The position numbers and the translations under genes are program-made. Positions 1 to 11,121 of a stretch of DNA of 64,000 bases are shown here, in pieces; within the stretch, counting starts at the first letter, position 1, and each line of letters begins with the position of its first letter. Source of the stretch: Diplonema japonicum (Eukaryota; Euglenozoa; Diplonemea; Diplonemida; Diplonemidae); contig OZ025683.1 in assembly GCA_964019335.1 (NCBI GenBank), positions 124,001-188,000 of the forward strand, written 5' to 3'. A model generated the notes under the pieces. It searched no databases, was not told where the DNA came from, and saw nothing but the letters and a program-made list of their open reading frames with translations.

Positions 1-145
1 ACCGGGGGGGAAAACAAAAAGAAGTGTGTGTTGGGGAAGAGAGGGGGATCCCCCCCCCCCTGCCTCCCTCCCTCCCCATCTAGTACCATTTTCTATTTTT
101 TTGAAGAGAGGAAGAAAAAAAATCAATAAAAAGGGTGCCAAAAAA

Positions 146-2926
146 ATGCCCGCATGGTCAGCTGGAACGGAGGTTCTTCTGAAGCGTTCTAATGGGGAAT
201 GGGTGGCGGGGCTGGTGCACAAAGTTGTGGAGAATGCATTAGTGGTGCGATATTCGGGGGGTGACAAGAAGCTGGACAAGACTGTTCCCTTTAAGTTATT
301 GGAAGACTTTATAAAGATGCCCCCACCCAAGAGAAAACAAGCTGACGACCCCCCTCAATCAAAAACGGCTAAACGAGCTAAGAAAGGGAAGCCCCCCGCC
401 CCTAGCGATGCGAAGGAAGAGGTGAAGGAACAGAAGAGAAAGAACAAAGCGTTCAACGTGACCAACTTCATGCCGCACGCAATAGAGCTGGGGCTGATCA
501 GACTCACAGATGATATTGTCTTCAAAAAGAAAGCAGAATGCTCTGCGAACATAGTAGAGGTGGATGGGAAGTATCTCATCAAAGACGAGCAGAGCGGAGC
601 GACCTTCGCATCGCTGAACCAATGGGCCATCACGATGTACAATGACAAGTCGAAGAACGTCCAGAAGTACTCCTACCGCAAGCGCGACGGTAAGTTCGAG
701 CTAATCTATTCAGTCATCGCGAAACTGTGTGAACTAAAATCCCGGGAAAGTAGCCGCGGCACCAAGACCGCGGCTGAGAAGACCGAAACCCTTGCTGCCG
801 CTGCCAAAAAGCCGTGTGGCTCCTGCTCTAGAAAAATCGACAACGCAAGCTATGTGACATGCGCGGCACCGAAGCAGCACCGCCATAAGAACTGCCAACT
901 GCAGGTACACGCCAGGTGCATAAACCTAGCAGACGCCACACAAATAAACGCAGACCACATCTGGCTATGCGACGTTTGCTTCATCCCGTACATGACAAAG
1001 GTTGAGAAGGTCAACATCCAACAGTACATTATGGGCAATTTAGATGCCTTGCGAGCAATTCGTGCGGAGAAGCAAAGCCTCCGTGGTGTGCTTCCGCGGC
1101 TCCTCGGAGAAGGCCCGTGCGACACCTTCGCTCTCGGCACCGACGGAGAGCTTACCGCCTTGCAAGCAGGCATATCCCATTATTCTTACCGCAACAACAA
1201 GCACAGAGCATGGCTTGCAGAGGTCATCGGCAAGCCCCTTGAGCTGCCCGCCGCGAAGAAGGCTGCTGCTAACGACGTCATCGAACTGGATGACGACGAC
1301 GACGAAGAGCTTGAGGTAGACAGCAACGCAAAAGCCCTCGCTGCGAGGATCGGGAAGGACCACGATGGCAAGCTCACGTGTGTCCCCGTCTCGTCCCTCC
1401 GCCTCTTCGCAGGTCCTATTGAGAAGTACTACAAAACATCACCCTCAGTGGAGTTCAAGCCGCCTAAAAACAACGAAACCCTATTCTTCGACTGTTTGCA
1501 GGGCGACAGGGTCCCCCTCAATTGGTATGTTTACCTCCAGAGGGAAGAAGGCGGTGCGCTGTCAGTGGTGTTCTGGCCTGGTGCGGATAAGCATGCAAAG
1601 GCGGTCAAAATGTGTGACGTGTTGGACTTCCGGGGCGCCTTTGATGGGGAAATGGTGTACATGCACTTCACAGTGGGGCAGGACGTGCTGGGGCTGGCAG
1701 CAGCGACAAGAGAAGTACTGAGAAAGCGGCCTTCTGAGAAGTGCCACCCGTCAGGGATGCGGGTACTACCACTGTCGGCAACGGAACAGGGCCCTGTGCA
1801 CCTCACGATGATTTGTCACGCACCCTACCACGGTGGGAAGGAAAAGAGGGTCCAGGCTCGGACGGCCATCAAGGCCCAGTACTACCTGATCGAGACTGCA
1901 ATGCAGGCAAGGATGAAGAACGCAATACGATCAGCCAAGTCTCTCGGTGAAGAGATCTGCTGGATGCAAACAGAGACGAAGGAGCTTCTCGGTCTCAACC
2001 AAACGCTTTTCTCGTACACCCCAGGGTCATCACTGGATAAGGGGTTCCTCACCCTCGATGACTACGACAGGCTGAAGGACAAACGTTTTTTAAATGGAGA
2101 ATGCATCAACTTCTACCTCTGGCACCTGCAGTCCTCAACTTACAAGGATGTGTGCGTTTTCCCAACACACTTCTTCACTAAGGTCAAGAAGAATTTCGAG
2201 AGCTTGACAACGTGTGCCTCAATACCGCACTTGGAGTGGGTCACCAAATCGGACAACCTTCCAGCAAACTTCAAGTCGGTGCTGGACTTCCGTGCTCTGA
2301 TTGTACCGATAAATGACCCACGGAGGCACTGGGTGCTTGGGGTGGTCACTGACCTGGATAAAGTGAAAAAGGGCGGCGTGCCGACCTTGCGGTACTACGA
2401 CTCTTTCAACAAGCCAGACACAATGGGGTTCAAGCCTTCTATGGCGAAGTATGTCACTTATATTAAACAGGTTGGCATGTTCTCAACAGGTTTCTTGCGT
2501 ACCGATTTGCAGCAGAGATGGGAAAACCCTCTGCAAGGTATGAGGAGAAGGACAAGACGAAAAAAAAAAAAAAAAATTAAACCATAGCGATACACATTGG
2601 AAGAACTTTGCGATGATTGCGAAGGCAAACGAGCAGAGTTGCAAGGTGCCCATGCAGCTGAACCACACTGAGTGCGGCGTGCACGTTCTCTTAATGGTAT
2701 GCGGTGAGCTATGCCTTCTGGATTCATACAGGCCGCACTTTTGATGGATGAGAAAGACTTGTCCAGCTTCTCTCCTTCTTCGAACTGGTTCTCAGCGGAC
2801 ACGGAAATCCCTGCGTTGCGTTCCAAGATGAAGGCCCTCGTCCACAAGCGGACGAACGCCTCTGCCCCCGAACTCCTCCAAAAGCTTTCGTTGCTCGATG
2901 CAGAGCACGAGAAACAAGCCAAATAA
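146..2926 (+). CDS. Chromatin-reader SUMO protease: Tudor-like, RAMA, PHD and Ulp1/C48 peptidase domains
   Basis: Likely a nuclear deSUMOylating cysteine protease. From the ATG at 146 (preceded by A6) I see: a Tudor/agenet-like barrel (residues ~3-50), a basic KR-rich stretch, a RAMA-like domain (~110-165, ending in an 'ATFASLNQWA'-type segment), a PHD finger with Cys/His spacing (~225-280, CGSC...HARC...CDVC), an acidic DDDDDEE tract and a C-terminal Ulp1 domain. Catalytic His lies in RRHWVLGVV, Asp in YYDSFNK, and Gln/Cys in VPMQLNHTECGVHVLLM. The Cys segment is in a separate exon (to 2696), in another frame from exon 1, so at least one intron lies between ~2470 and 2588. A simple GTATG donor at 2538 with the AG at 2586-2587 leaves the wrong phase, so the exact boundaries are unresolved. 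A clean GTATGC...ACAG intron (2697-2731, phase 0) joins the last exon, which ends at 2926. Confidence 0.8.
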
Positions 2927-2980
2927 ACGTGGCATTTCTTTCTTTTCTTTCTTCTTTTTTTACCGGCAGCACAGGCCTAG

Positions 2981-3892
2981 ATGCTACCGTGGTACACCGC
3001 GGTGAGTTGGGTGGCATGTTTTTTACTGCACCGGCAGTTCACATCGGAAGGCGAAGCGAAGGGGAATAAAGAGGTTCTGAGAATGGTTGAGATGCAGGAG
3101 AAGGAATGGGCTGTCAGCAAGCTGCTGACTAGGTGTGAGGGGCAAGTTTACACAAGGAAGTATCTCGTGCAGCTACTGACACATGAAGAGAGCGAGGTGG
3201 GGCCTGCCACAGGGAGGGACAAAGATGTTAGCAAGCGACTTCTTAGCGCGCTGCGAAAAAAGGACAAAAATGAAGCACTAGTGATGGCCAGGGCGGGGGG
3301 GTGGGTGGAGTCCGTGCAGGGCGACCATCAATGGACTGCACTCCATGTTGCAGGGAGCTTGGGGAGCAGCTCGAAGGTGACATACGTGCTAGGGATGCGG
3401 CACGGGACCGAAGCGAGGGACAGGTTCGGGTGGACCCCGCTTCATGTCAGCTGTGCTAAAGCATCTGTCCCTGCTGTGGCGGGACTCCTTGCTGCTGGGG
3501 CTGACGTCTTCTCCTTGACAACTGACGGTTGGTCGCCGCTTCTCCTGGCTTTGAAGTCCCCCCATGACTTGGCACGCGAGGCGACCTTACTCGTGCGCAC
3601 CGCGATCACAGCTTACATTAGCAACAGCATGTCACTGTATCCCCACATACCTCCCTCCCTCCCAGGGCTTCTTCCAGAAGTTTTCACCCTTGATACCTTC
3701 CTCACTTTCCCTTCTGTTGCCAGTCTCCCTACCCACGCAGCGCTTAATGCCGCGAAATCTCTTCTAGCATACGGCCATGTTGACAGGCAGATCGGTATCT
3801 TGCTGTTTATATCCCAGGTACGGCATGAAACAGCTGAGCAGCTCAGCAACCGTGCGCAGCAATGGACTGCGAAGCTTGCTGAACGGAAGTGA
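2981..3892 (+). CDS. Ankyrin-repeat protein
   Basis: About 303 residues from the ATG at 2981, which directly follows a pyrimidine tract and an AG (a plausible trans- or cis-splice acceptor). Two clear ankyrin repeats are visible: DHQWTALHVAGSLGS and RFGWTPLHVSCAKASVPAVA, with LLAAGADV and DGWSPLLLALKS completing the third helix-turn units (residues ~115-200). They predict a protein-interaction scaffold and no enzyme motif is seen. The N-terminus (LPWYTAVSWVACFLLH) is weakly hydrophobic and could be an anchor. The C-terminal ~90 residues include a Pro/Ser-rich stretch and are not recognisable. A short unrecognised intron near 3640-3660 (CCTCCCTCCCAG) or near 3793-3815 cannot be excluded. The family is certain, the cellular role unknown. 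Confidence 0.75.
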   Translation: MLPWYTAVSWVACFLLHRQFTSEGEAKGNKEVLRMVEMQEKEWAVSKLLTRCEGQVYTRKYLVQLLTHEESEVGPATGRDKDVSKRLLSALRKKDKNEALVMARAGGWVESVQGDHQWTALHVAGSLGSSSKVTYVLGMRHGTEARDRFGWTPLHVSCAKASVPAVAGLLAAGADVFSLTTDGWSPLLLALKSPHDLAREATLLVRTAITAYISNSMSLYPHIPPSLPGLLPEVFTLDTFLTFPSVASLPTHAALNAAKSLLAYGHVDRQIGILLFISQVRHETAEQLSNRAQQWTAKLAERK

Positions 3893-3976
3893 CCTACCAT
3901 CTTTTCAATTCGCTATTCGTTTTCTTTCTCCCTTTATGCTTATCTTAACCCTGTACAGGTGTGTACAGCAAGGAAC

Positions 3977-5542
3977 ATGTCGCGCCACCGCAACACGAAC
4001 CAAAACCATGACGACGACTACGACCTCGCACGTGGGGACTTCGACGACGACTACCTTGATGGGTACGACAAGGAAGAGAGGCGGATAGACCCGTATGATA
4101 GTGAACCGTACACCAAGAAGGAGTTCGTGAATGAGTACGGTGGCACCAAGGAATGGGACAAGGCGCCTCCTGAGTTCATCGAAAACGAGAAAGAGGTGAG
4201 CTCGACCCTGGCTGTGCCGAAGGACATGCATAAGAATCTACGAGAGGAAAAAGGTATTGTACAGAACAAAAAAAGAAACCCCAGAAAAAAATGAAACAGA
4301 ACGCCTTGAGACATGCCACAAAGTGGTGATACGCATTCCACCGCAGAACGAGGGAACCAATGTGGTGGAGTTCAAGGGCTTCAAGGATGCGAATGCCAAC
4401 GTGTTGAAGGCGACCAAGGCGCTCATCCAGCACTGGAAAAAACAGAAGGTCGACCTTGACAGAGACACAACTGGCGGTCTGGACAAATCGAAGCAAGTCC
4501 TCGAGTCCTGGCCCACACTTGAGACCCAGAAAGAGCTCACAGTTAGCTACGAAATCGACAAAACAGCACACGAAAAGATCCGTGGCAGTCAGAAAGAGAT
4601 CAACAAGCGTTTTAATTACGGGAAGGACGGCGTGGGCCTCTTCAGCACCGACGGCAGCGTCATCGGCGATACCTTCATCAACATTCCCCCGAAACTCGAC
4701 CTCTCGAATGTGATCACAATCACAGGCCCCAGCCACAAGGTGGAGGGAGCCGTCAAGATCCTCAATACCTTCCTCGAGCACTTCAAACTGCTGTGCTATG
4801 TCAGAAAGGTCACGAGATCTGACCAGACAGAGAAGAAGAAGGTATGACTCTAACGTACTTACTTACTTACAACCAGAAGCCTAAGAAGACTGCGAAGACC
4901 CAGCCGGCACCAGAACCAGAGAAACTCGAGGAGCACGCACCCAAGGGCATACTGGCAGAGGAAGCACCGGCCGCTGCAGGGAGGGGGGAACCTGCAGGAA
5001 GGGGTGAACCAGTCGGTCGTGGTGCGGGTGTAGAGCAAGGGGGTCGTGGTGGGGACCCGGCAGGACGGGGTGCAGGTGTGGACCAGGGAGGCCGTGGTGC
5101 GGGTGTGGAGCCAGCAGGGCGTGGTGCAGGCGTGGAACAAGGACAGTCAGCTGGGCGTGGTGCGGGTGTAGAGCCAGCAGGCCGTGGTGCAGGTGTGGAA
5201 CAAGGACAGTCAGCTGGGCGTGGGGACCAGGGAGAGCGCAGTGCCGTTGCGGACCAAGGAGGACGTGGAGCAGGTGTGGAACAGGAGGGACGAAGAGACG
5301 GGACAGGGGTAAAACAAGCTGGGCGCGGTTCGGGGGTAGAAGTTGAGCAGGGCTCCGGTCGTGGTATCCCTGCGGGACGCGGGGCCGACAGTGCAGGTGT
5401 GGAACCAGCAGGACGTGGGAGGGGCAGGGGCATCGACCCCAACGACCCGACCGCAGGGCGCGGAGCAGGCAGAGGAACTGCTGGGAGAGGTGCACCCGCT
5501 GGGGCTGGCCATGAGGTAATGGGGCAAAGAACACGGAAGTAG
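3977..5542 (+). CDS. KH-domain RNA-binding protein with long RG-repeat tail
   Basis: Three exons: 3977-4253, ~4285-4841 and 4877-5542 (about 499 aa). An acidic/Tyr-rich N-terminus (DDDYDLARGDFDDDYLDGY) is followed by two KH-like folds. The first spans the first intron and ends in VVIRIPPQNEGTNVVEFKGF. The second, KELTVSYEID...FINIPPKLDLSNVITITG, resembles vigilin-type KH repeats. The last exon encodes about 190 residues of GRG/AGRG repeats. KH plus RG-rich tail suggests an mRNA-binding regulator that may be arginine-methylated and may form granules (inference). Intron 1 (GTATTG...CCCAG) could also end at the AG at 4299, removing five residues. Intron 2 is GTATGACTC...AACCAG, 35 bp. A possible GTAATG donor at 5516 would splice to a TGA at 5691, changing only the last few residues. 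Confidence 0.75.
4976..5510 (+). repeat. Imperfect tandem repeat coding (P/Q)AGRGAGVE units
   Basis: Within the KH-protein tail, units of about 24-33 bp encoding GRGAGVE(Q/P)(G/A) repeat roughly fifteen times. A larger block carrying GTGGAACAAGGACAGTCAGC occurs twice (near 5132 and 5195) in almost identical surroundings, so part of the array grew by duplication of about 63 bp. The codon-level repetition (cgtggtgcaggtgtgg) makes the DNA itself repetitive. Confidence 0.85.
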
Positions 5543-5792
5543 ACAGTACTCGGTGACCAACGTAGTGGATTAAAACTCTAAAAGAAGAAAAAAAGGAAAC
5601 CTAAGAAAAGACCCGCCCAAAAACCCTAACCACAGCAAGCAACTTGTTGTGAGCTGCGGAGCCTGGTCTTTCACTTTCTCTTTTTCGCAGTGACGGGAGA
5701 ACAAAGAACCTTTGTCCCACCCCTTTGTCTCGGATATATTCTTTTTCTCTCTCTTCTGTACAGAACCCACCTCCAGCACTGTGGGCGTCTCG

Positions 5793-6410
5793 ATGGGTGC
5801 TATGCTGACGGGGTGCAGGTGCAACGCAGAGGATTGGGGAAAGGATGTGCCATTGCTGCCGGCACAGGTAATGATACTAGGGTTGCTGCCGATGCTGGGG
5901 CCGGAAGAACTGCTGTGCGTGGTACCTCGGGTCTGCAGCAGCTGGAGGTTTTTGGTGAAATGTTGCAGCCAATTGTGGTTAAGCAAAAGGGTTATACAAT
6001 TGTTCCATACAAGAGACGAGGCTGACCTTATACTGAAGTGGAGCGGGTTGGAAGCACGAACACTGCTAGAGGGATCTTGTAATGGATGCGCGGAAGACTT
6101 AAAGCTGAAAGAGCTGACCCTGAAGGCGGAAGGGATGCAACACACCTCAGCAAGGTTGCAGTCCTGGTTCTCAAACTCTGCCCTGTGGCATGACAATGTA
6201 CTTCGAGAATGGATCAGGCTGCTTGCGAGCGAAGCCGCCCCCGAAAATGTAGACCTATGGTCCGCCACCTCCCACTGGACTGATGGTTGCACCGTAGCAA
6301 CGGACCGCTTGGTGGAACTTCGATCGGGGTCCACGCTGCTCTGCTCCTTCCGGTTCTTTTCTCGTAACGCACGGCGGAAGCCTTTCTACCACAACCTTCT
6401 TGAGGGGTAA
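5793..6410 (+). CDS. Putative F-box-like protein
   Basis: About 205 residues from the ATG at 5793, which lies 28 nt after a CTCTCTTCTGTACAG acceptor-like site. Near the N-terminus LPAQVMILGLLPMLGPEELL, then CVVPRVCSSWRFLVKCCSQLW, resembles an F-box (Leu-Pro start, then the 'VC+xWR' helix). By family knowledge such proteins bring substrates to SCF ubiquitin ligases through Skp1. The remainder (Trp-rich, ending in FFSRNARRKPFYHNLLEG) shows no substrate-binding repeat I can name. It is short, so F-box assignment is tentative. Single exon, ends with TAA. Confidence 0.5.
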   Translation: MGAMLTGCRCNAEDWGKDVPLLPAQVMILGLLPMLGPEELLCVVPRVCSSWRFLVKCCSQLWLSKRVIQLFHTRDEADLILKWSGLEARTLLEGSCNGCAEDLKLKELTLKAEGMQHTSARLQSWFSNSALWHDNVLREWIRLLASEAAPENVDLWSATSHWTDGCTVATDRLVELRSGSTLLCSFRFFSRNARRKPFYHNLLEG

Positions 6411-6803
6411 CGGGAGGGAAAGAGGAAAAAAGGGACAAAAATAAAACGAAACTAAAAGACGCCTTCGCAAAATGGTTGAAGTCTCAATTCCTCCCCTGTC
6501 CCACATCCTTGCTATCTTTCTTTTTCTCTTTGTTTATTTACCCCCCCCCCCCCCAGCCTCGTTTCTTTTTAAAAACCATCTTACAGACACCGTGTCACAG
6601 AGAGGATGGAGGGGGGAGAAGTAATATCTCTTCTTTTTTTCATTTCTAAGTTCTGGTTTTATGTTTTTTTAATACGATTTCTTTAAATGAAAAGAGCTTT
6701 TCCTTCTCACCCCCACCTATTAAAACCACACCTCAGAAACACTGTTGGTCGCCGAAGGAGGAAGGGGAAGGGGGATTTTTTTTTCTTCTTCTTTAGAAGT
6801 AAC
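6411..6803 (+). other. Spacer with homopolymer tracts
   Basis: No gene is seen. The spacer has a C14 tract near 6541-6554, several T tracts, and a pyrimidine stretch with CTTTAG just before the kinesin start, which could serve as a splice acceptor. Confidence 0.6.
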
Positions 6804-9622
6804 ATGTCGAACATAAAGGTCTGCGCGCGGGCCCGCCCACCGCTGCAAGGCGAGGACAAAAATTTTGCGTTGGAGGTGGAGAGCGGGTCGGAGGCATCGA
6901 TAAGGATCAAAAGGGACGGAGAACCTAAATGCTTCTTCAGCAGGGTGTGGGGGGTGAACTCCACCCAAGAAGAAATCTTTGACGCGGTCGGCGCTCCCGC
7001 CGTCAACGACGTCCTGGAGGGATTCAACGCCACCATCTTCGTCTACGGTCAGACAGGAACCGGTAAAACATTCACATTAGGATGTACAAAATCAGGTCTT
7101 GAAGGTATTCAGCCAAGGGCCATCAACGCACTGTTCAAGAAGAAGGAAGCCCTTCAAGGCGTAAAGGACATCACACTGACTGTGGAATACATCCAACTTT
7201 ACCGAGATGCCATCCTCGACCTCCTGGACGTGACAAAGGACAAACTGAACATACGAACAAGCCCGGAAGGAGAGCCGACAATCGAGGGCAACACCATCAC
7301 AACGGTGGACACCGCAGCACAGTTCCACAACCTTGTGAAGCAAGGCGACAAGAACAGAACCACAGCGAACACGAGGTTGAACTCCAGTTCCTCGCGGTCG
7401 CACTCGTGCCTCATCACAACGGTGTGCTGCAAGCCGAAAGACGGCACCCCTCCGGTGCGAGGCCGTCTGTACCTCATCGACCTCGCTGGCTCCGAACGGG
7501 TTTCGAAGTCGGGTGCAACGGGTGAAGCGTACAAAGAAGCAGTCTCCATCAACAAGTCCCTCACCGTCCTTGGAACCTGCGTGTACGGGCTTGTCAACGG
7601 TGAGAAACACATTCCTTACAGAGACTCAAAGCTCACTCGTATGCTGCAGCACTGTCTGTCTGGCAACGGGCGGACCACCGTCGTCATCACCATCCACCCT
7701 GCTGCAGAGCATGCTAGTGAGACATCGTGTACATTGAAGTTCGGTGAGCGTGCGATGAAGGTACAGGCGCAGATGACCATAGGCGACTACCGTGACAAGT
7801 CCGACAATATCAAGATAAAACTGTCCCGTCAACAAGAGGCCTACACCAGCCAGATCGCTAACCTAACTGCGTATCAAAAGCTCCTTGCGGCCACGCAGGA
7901 GAGGTGCCAAGGGTTGAAGAGGCAAATCGACGACAGTGAGACACAGATCTCCGTCGAGGTCGATACCATGCGGGACAAGCTGCAGAAGGAGCACCAGACC
8001 ACCCTCGAAACCTACGAGTTGCAACTCAGAGCACAAGAAGCAAAGGTGAAGAAGGAAATCGAGTCCCTCCGAGAGGCAAATAAAAACAAACTAGCCTCCG
8101 CTGAACAACGACAGAAGGAAGAACAGGAACTCATTGCAGCAGCTACTGAATCCTTCAAATTAGACCAAGACGAGAGGCTGGAAACCGTACGGCGGAAAGG
8201 TGAGGAGATCAGGTCACAGGCTGCAGTGGAAGAGCCCGATGAGGAGCGCATCAAGACAGAGCTCGAGTCGTGCAGGAAGGAGGTTGCTGACCTGAAATTT
8301 AAAATCCGAGATTGCACACCTTCAAAGTACGCGGGGCTCAGCATTGCACAGCTGCGCAGCAAGGCAGCAAAACTACGAGGACAGCGAGTGTCCTTGTCGG
8401 GCAAGGTGAGGGACTTGACTTACGTGCGAGATGATCAGGTGTGGGGAAGGAACAAAAATAAAAAGAAAAACAAGCAAACAAACAAACAGATGCAAACAAG
8501 CGCGCTGCGTGCCGCAGGACTCTCAGATGGGGAGAGTGACATGTCTGCGGTATGGCTCGAAACAATCAGAATGCAATGTATCAAATCACATAGACCGCCA
8601 GCAGCGATTCTAGTGCTCGGCAAGCCCCTTCTGTGTCCTCTGAGTCGTCCTCCCTTCTGGGCGACGATGACAGCTCCTCCTCGTCTAGCAGCTCATCTGA
8701 CTCTGATGGGAGCAACGGTAAGAAGGGCGTGACCTTCGATGCCGACAACGAGAAGAATGCCCGTAGCCTGCAGAATCCTTTCGTCGATGACAGGAAAGAA
8801 GAGGAAGAGCTGTTCCGAACGATCGAAGCACGGCATCTGAAGGAAGCCATCCGCAAAGAGGCCGCTCTGCAGGAGCTGATCGAGCAGATTCTACAGTACC
8901 TCGAGTACGGGTGCCACGTGTGGCGAGTGACCCCAACGGAGGTTCAAAAGCAGTTCATTTACTTGGAGCGCGCGCGGTCGCTGCTGTTTGTGTGCAAGCT
9001 GGATGCAGACGGGAAGACTCCTCTAAGGAGGGAGTTCACAGAGATCGTGACCTTCAAGGACATAAAGGATGTGATGCTGGGGCAGTACTCTGACGACTTT
9101 GTGAAGCACGTGGGGACGGAACCACCCCCCACGCGGGACACGCCGAAGGGCACTACAGAGCCTGAGGTGACGACAGAGACGTTGAAGCAGTTCTTTTATA
9201 AATCGATGAGTATCAAGGTGCGGAAGTCCAAGTACTTGGACATCGTAGCGTGCACAGAGACAGACTTCGAGGCGTGGGTGGTGGCGCTCCACCGCATCAC
9301 AACCATCGACCCCCAATGGGGCAAGCCCCTTGACATCGCTCACTGTGAAGGTTACGATGCCCTCACACCCGAGGAGCGGGAACTGTGCAGCGAGAACCAT
9401 CTCACCCCCAAACGTCTGCAAGTCGCAAAAGAGAGCCTCCTCACGAAGGACCGGCTGTACGCCACCCTCTACGACCTCAGGACACTGTCGGACTGCGATC
9501 TGTTGCACTCCCAGAAAATCTTTACATTTTTCACGAAGCAAGGTTGGGTGGAAAAGCACGTCGCTTGGATGCTCAAAGGGCAGAAGAGCAGCATGCTGCA
9601 ACCTGGTGCGCACCTAAGTTAA
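6804..9622 (+). CDS. N-terminal kinesin motor, probably fused to a C-terminal PH-like domain
   Basis: The motor domain occupies residues 1-~335: P-loop GQTGTGKTFTLG, switch I NSSSSRSHS, switch II DLAGSERVSKSGATGEAYKE, and HIPYRDSKLTRMLQ. A coiled coil follows (~350-540). Exon 1 (6804-8438) ends at CAG|GTGTGG. I can keep frame only through a 23-nt exon (8527-8549, MGRVTCL plus part of R) bounded by CTCTCAG and GTATGG, then exon 3 (8614-9622), giving ~888 aa. Exon 3 has a Ser/Asp tract (SSSSSSSSSDSDGS) and a PH-like domain (LEYGCHVWRVTP... to DFEAWVVALHRI). Motor plus PH suggests membrane-cargo transport along microtubules or the axoneme (inference). The alternative is two genes, with the PH protein starting at an unseen ATG. 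The motor is certain, the fusion moderately likely, and no subfamily is assigned. Confidence 0.8.
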
Positions 9623-9728
9623 TGTGCGAATTATTTTCTCTTTTGTTTGATACAAAAAAAAAAACTAGTTCTCCCCACCCTCTTTTTCTCAAACACATCC
9701 ACAAGAGCCCATCACCCCACACAGGAGG

Positions 9729-11121
9729 ATGGGCTGCGGGTCGTCGACTGGGCAGCCAGTGGAGGAGGCACCGTGCGATAGGTATGCAGCGGTCAAGTCG
9801 TTGCGGACGTCCCGGCAGAGCACTGACACGGAGGCGAGCGAAGCGGCGATGACAGCGGAGTCGATGACAACCTTTGTGACACAACAAACGAAGGAGCGGG
9901 ACTCCTTTGATGGTGTGAGCGGGGATCGCTTGAGCGAAGGCGTTGAAGACTGCGAATCCCACTGCAGCATGAGCTCGAAGGGATCCCTCCACAGCGACGA
10001 CCGGAACCTGTTCGACAGCCCCATGTCGGGCGAGTTCGGGCTCCCTGAATCCCCTCAAAACTCCCCAAGGGTCTTCAAACGCCACCTCCGAAGAGCGATC
10101 ATGCACGGACGGTCAGTGGTGTCGCTGGACTGCGGGTCATTGTCAAGCCCAAGATCATACGGCTCTGCAAAGAGTCTTGCAAGACTATCGCAAGCGACTA
10201 ACCTAACACGGTACAGTTCCAAGAACTTGACGTCCACGTGCCCCACAACGCCTGAGGCTGCTTCCACACGCTCACCTTACTCCCTGATGCGCATTCTGTC
10301 TCGAGGGACTCTGCACTCTGCGACGGCCTCTGCGCACAGGGTAGTACATGCGAGATCCTTGAATGTGTCGCGGTCCATTTCACAAGACCGACTGATGTAT
10401 TTGTACGCAACCACCTCGCCGCTTCTCTCACTCCTTCCGCTTGATGTGAAGGAGTACCTCATCTCGTTTATCCCCGCCTACCATTTCGTAAAGAGCAACA
10501 ACACCTTGCACATCGAACGGGACAAGGCCACCGTTCAGAAGTGGATGCAGGACGATGCCATCGAGGACGTGTGGATGGAACCTCTTGTGAAGATCATGCC
10601 GGGGATCCCGAAGGGCAAGCGGGGGAGGGTCTGCTTGAAACAAGGACACCAACCGCAGTCCTTCAACACCTTCGGTGCTGTCTGTGACGATTTGGTATGC
10701 CGACCACCCCCTTTAAAAAAAAAAAAAAACCACCTTCCCGTACAGCTCCCGTTGATGGGGTCCAACAACCTCAGTTCGAGTACTGTCTATGCAGAATGTT
10801 CGAACACAGGTGGGCTGTCTTGGTGGTCCGACGGGAAGAAGTGTCCCGAGGACAAGGTGCAGCTCGAACGGGGGAGTATCTATACCATTAGCATAGATAA
10901 CGTGCAGTCACCAGCAGAGGTTTCTATCGTTGTTGCGGTATGCCGAGGGAGAAAGGGAAGAGGGGGGAGGAAAGAAACACACACAGAGCGCAGCCGGCAC
11001 AGTTCTTGCGACACACTCTGAGAAGATTTATGGCACAGAGCCAGACTCAGTAGTCTATGCCGCTGCTTATCTTTTTGATGAAGGCGAATCAGTGGAGCTG
11101 TGTCCTTGTGCTCAGCCTTAA
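9729..11121 (+). CDS. Predicted N-myristoylated Ser-rich protein with F-box-like segment
   Basis: Three exons (9729-10694, 10746-10937, 10987-11121), all joined in phase 0 with GTATGC donors, give 430 aa. The start MGCGSSTGQ is a textbook N-myristoylation plus palmitoylation motif, predicting membrane attachment, possibly at the flagellum. A long Ser/Arg-rich low-complexity region (~20-220) offers many phosphorylation sites. LSLLPLDVKEYLISFIPAYH (~235-255) looks like a short F-box-type helix pair. Exons 2-3 look beta-rich (SSTVYAECSNTGGLSWW... SDGKKC... RGSIYTISIDNV) and end DEGESVELCPCAQP. This could be a beta-sandwich recognition domain (inference). The start follows ACACAGGAGG. Without the two introns the last 44 residues would be lost. 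Confidence 0.65.

Noticed and set aside
2538-2587. A simple GTATG...CATAG intron in the SUMO-protease gene
   Set aside because: Motifs are good but the resulting phase does not reach the frame with the catalytic Cys. A second event upstream (for example around 2486-2511) is needed, so boundaries were left open.
5516-5690. An intron removing the last codons of the KH/RG gene
   Set aside because: Not needed. Both spliced and unspliced forms end within a few residues of each other, so I kept the simple reading.
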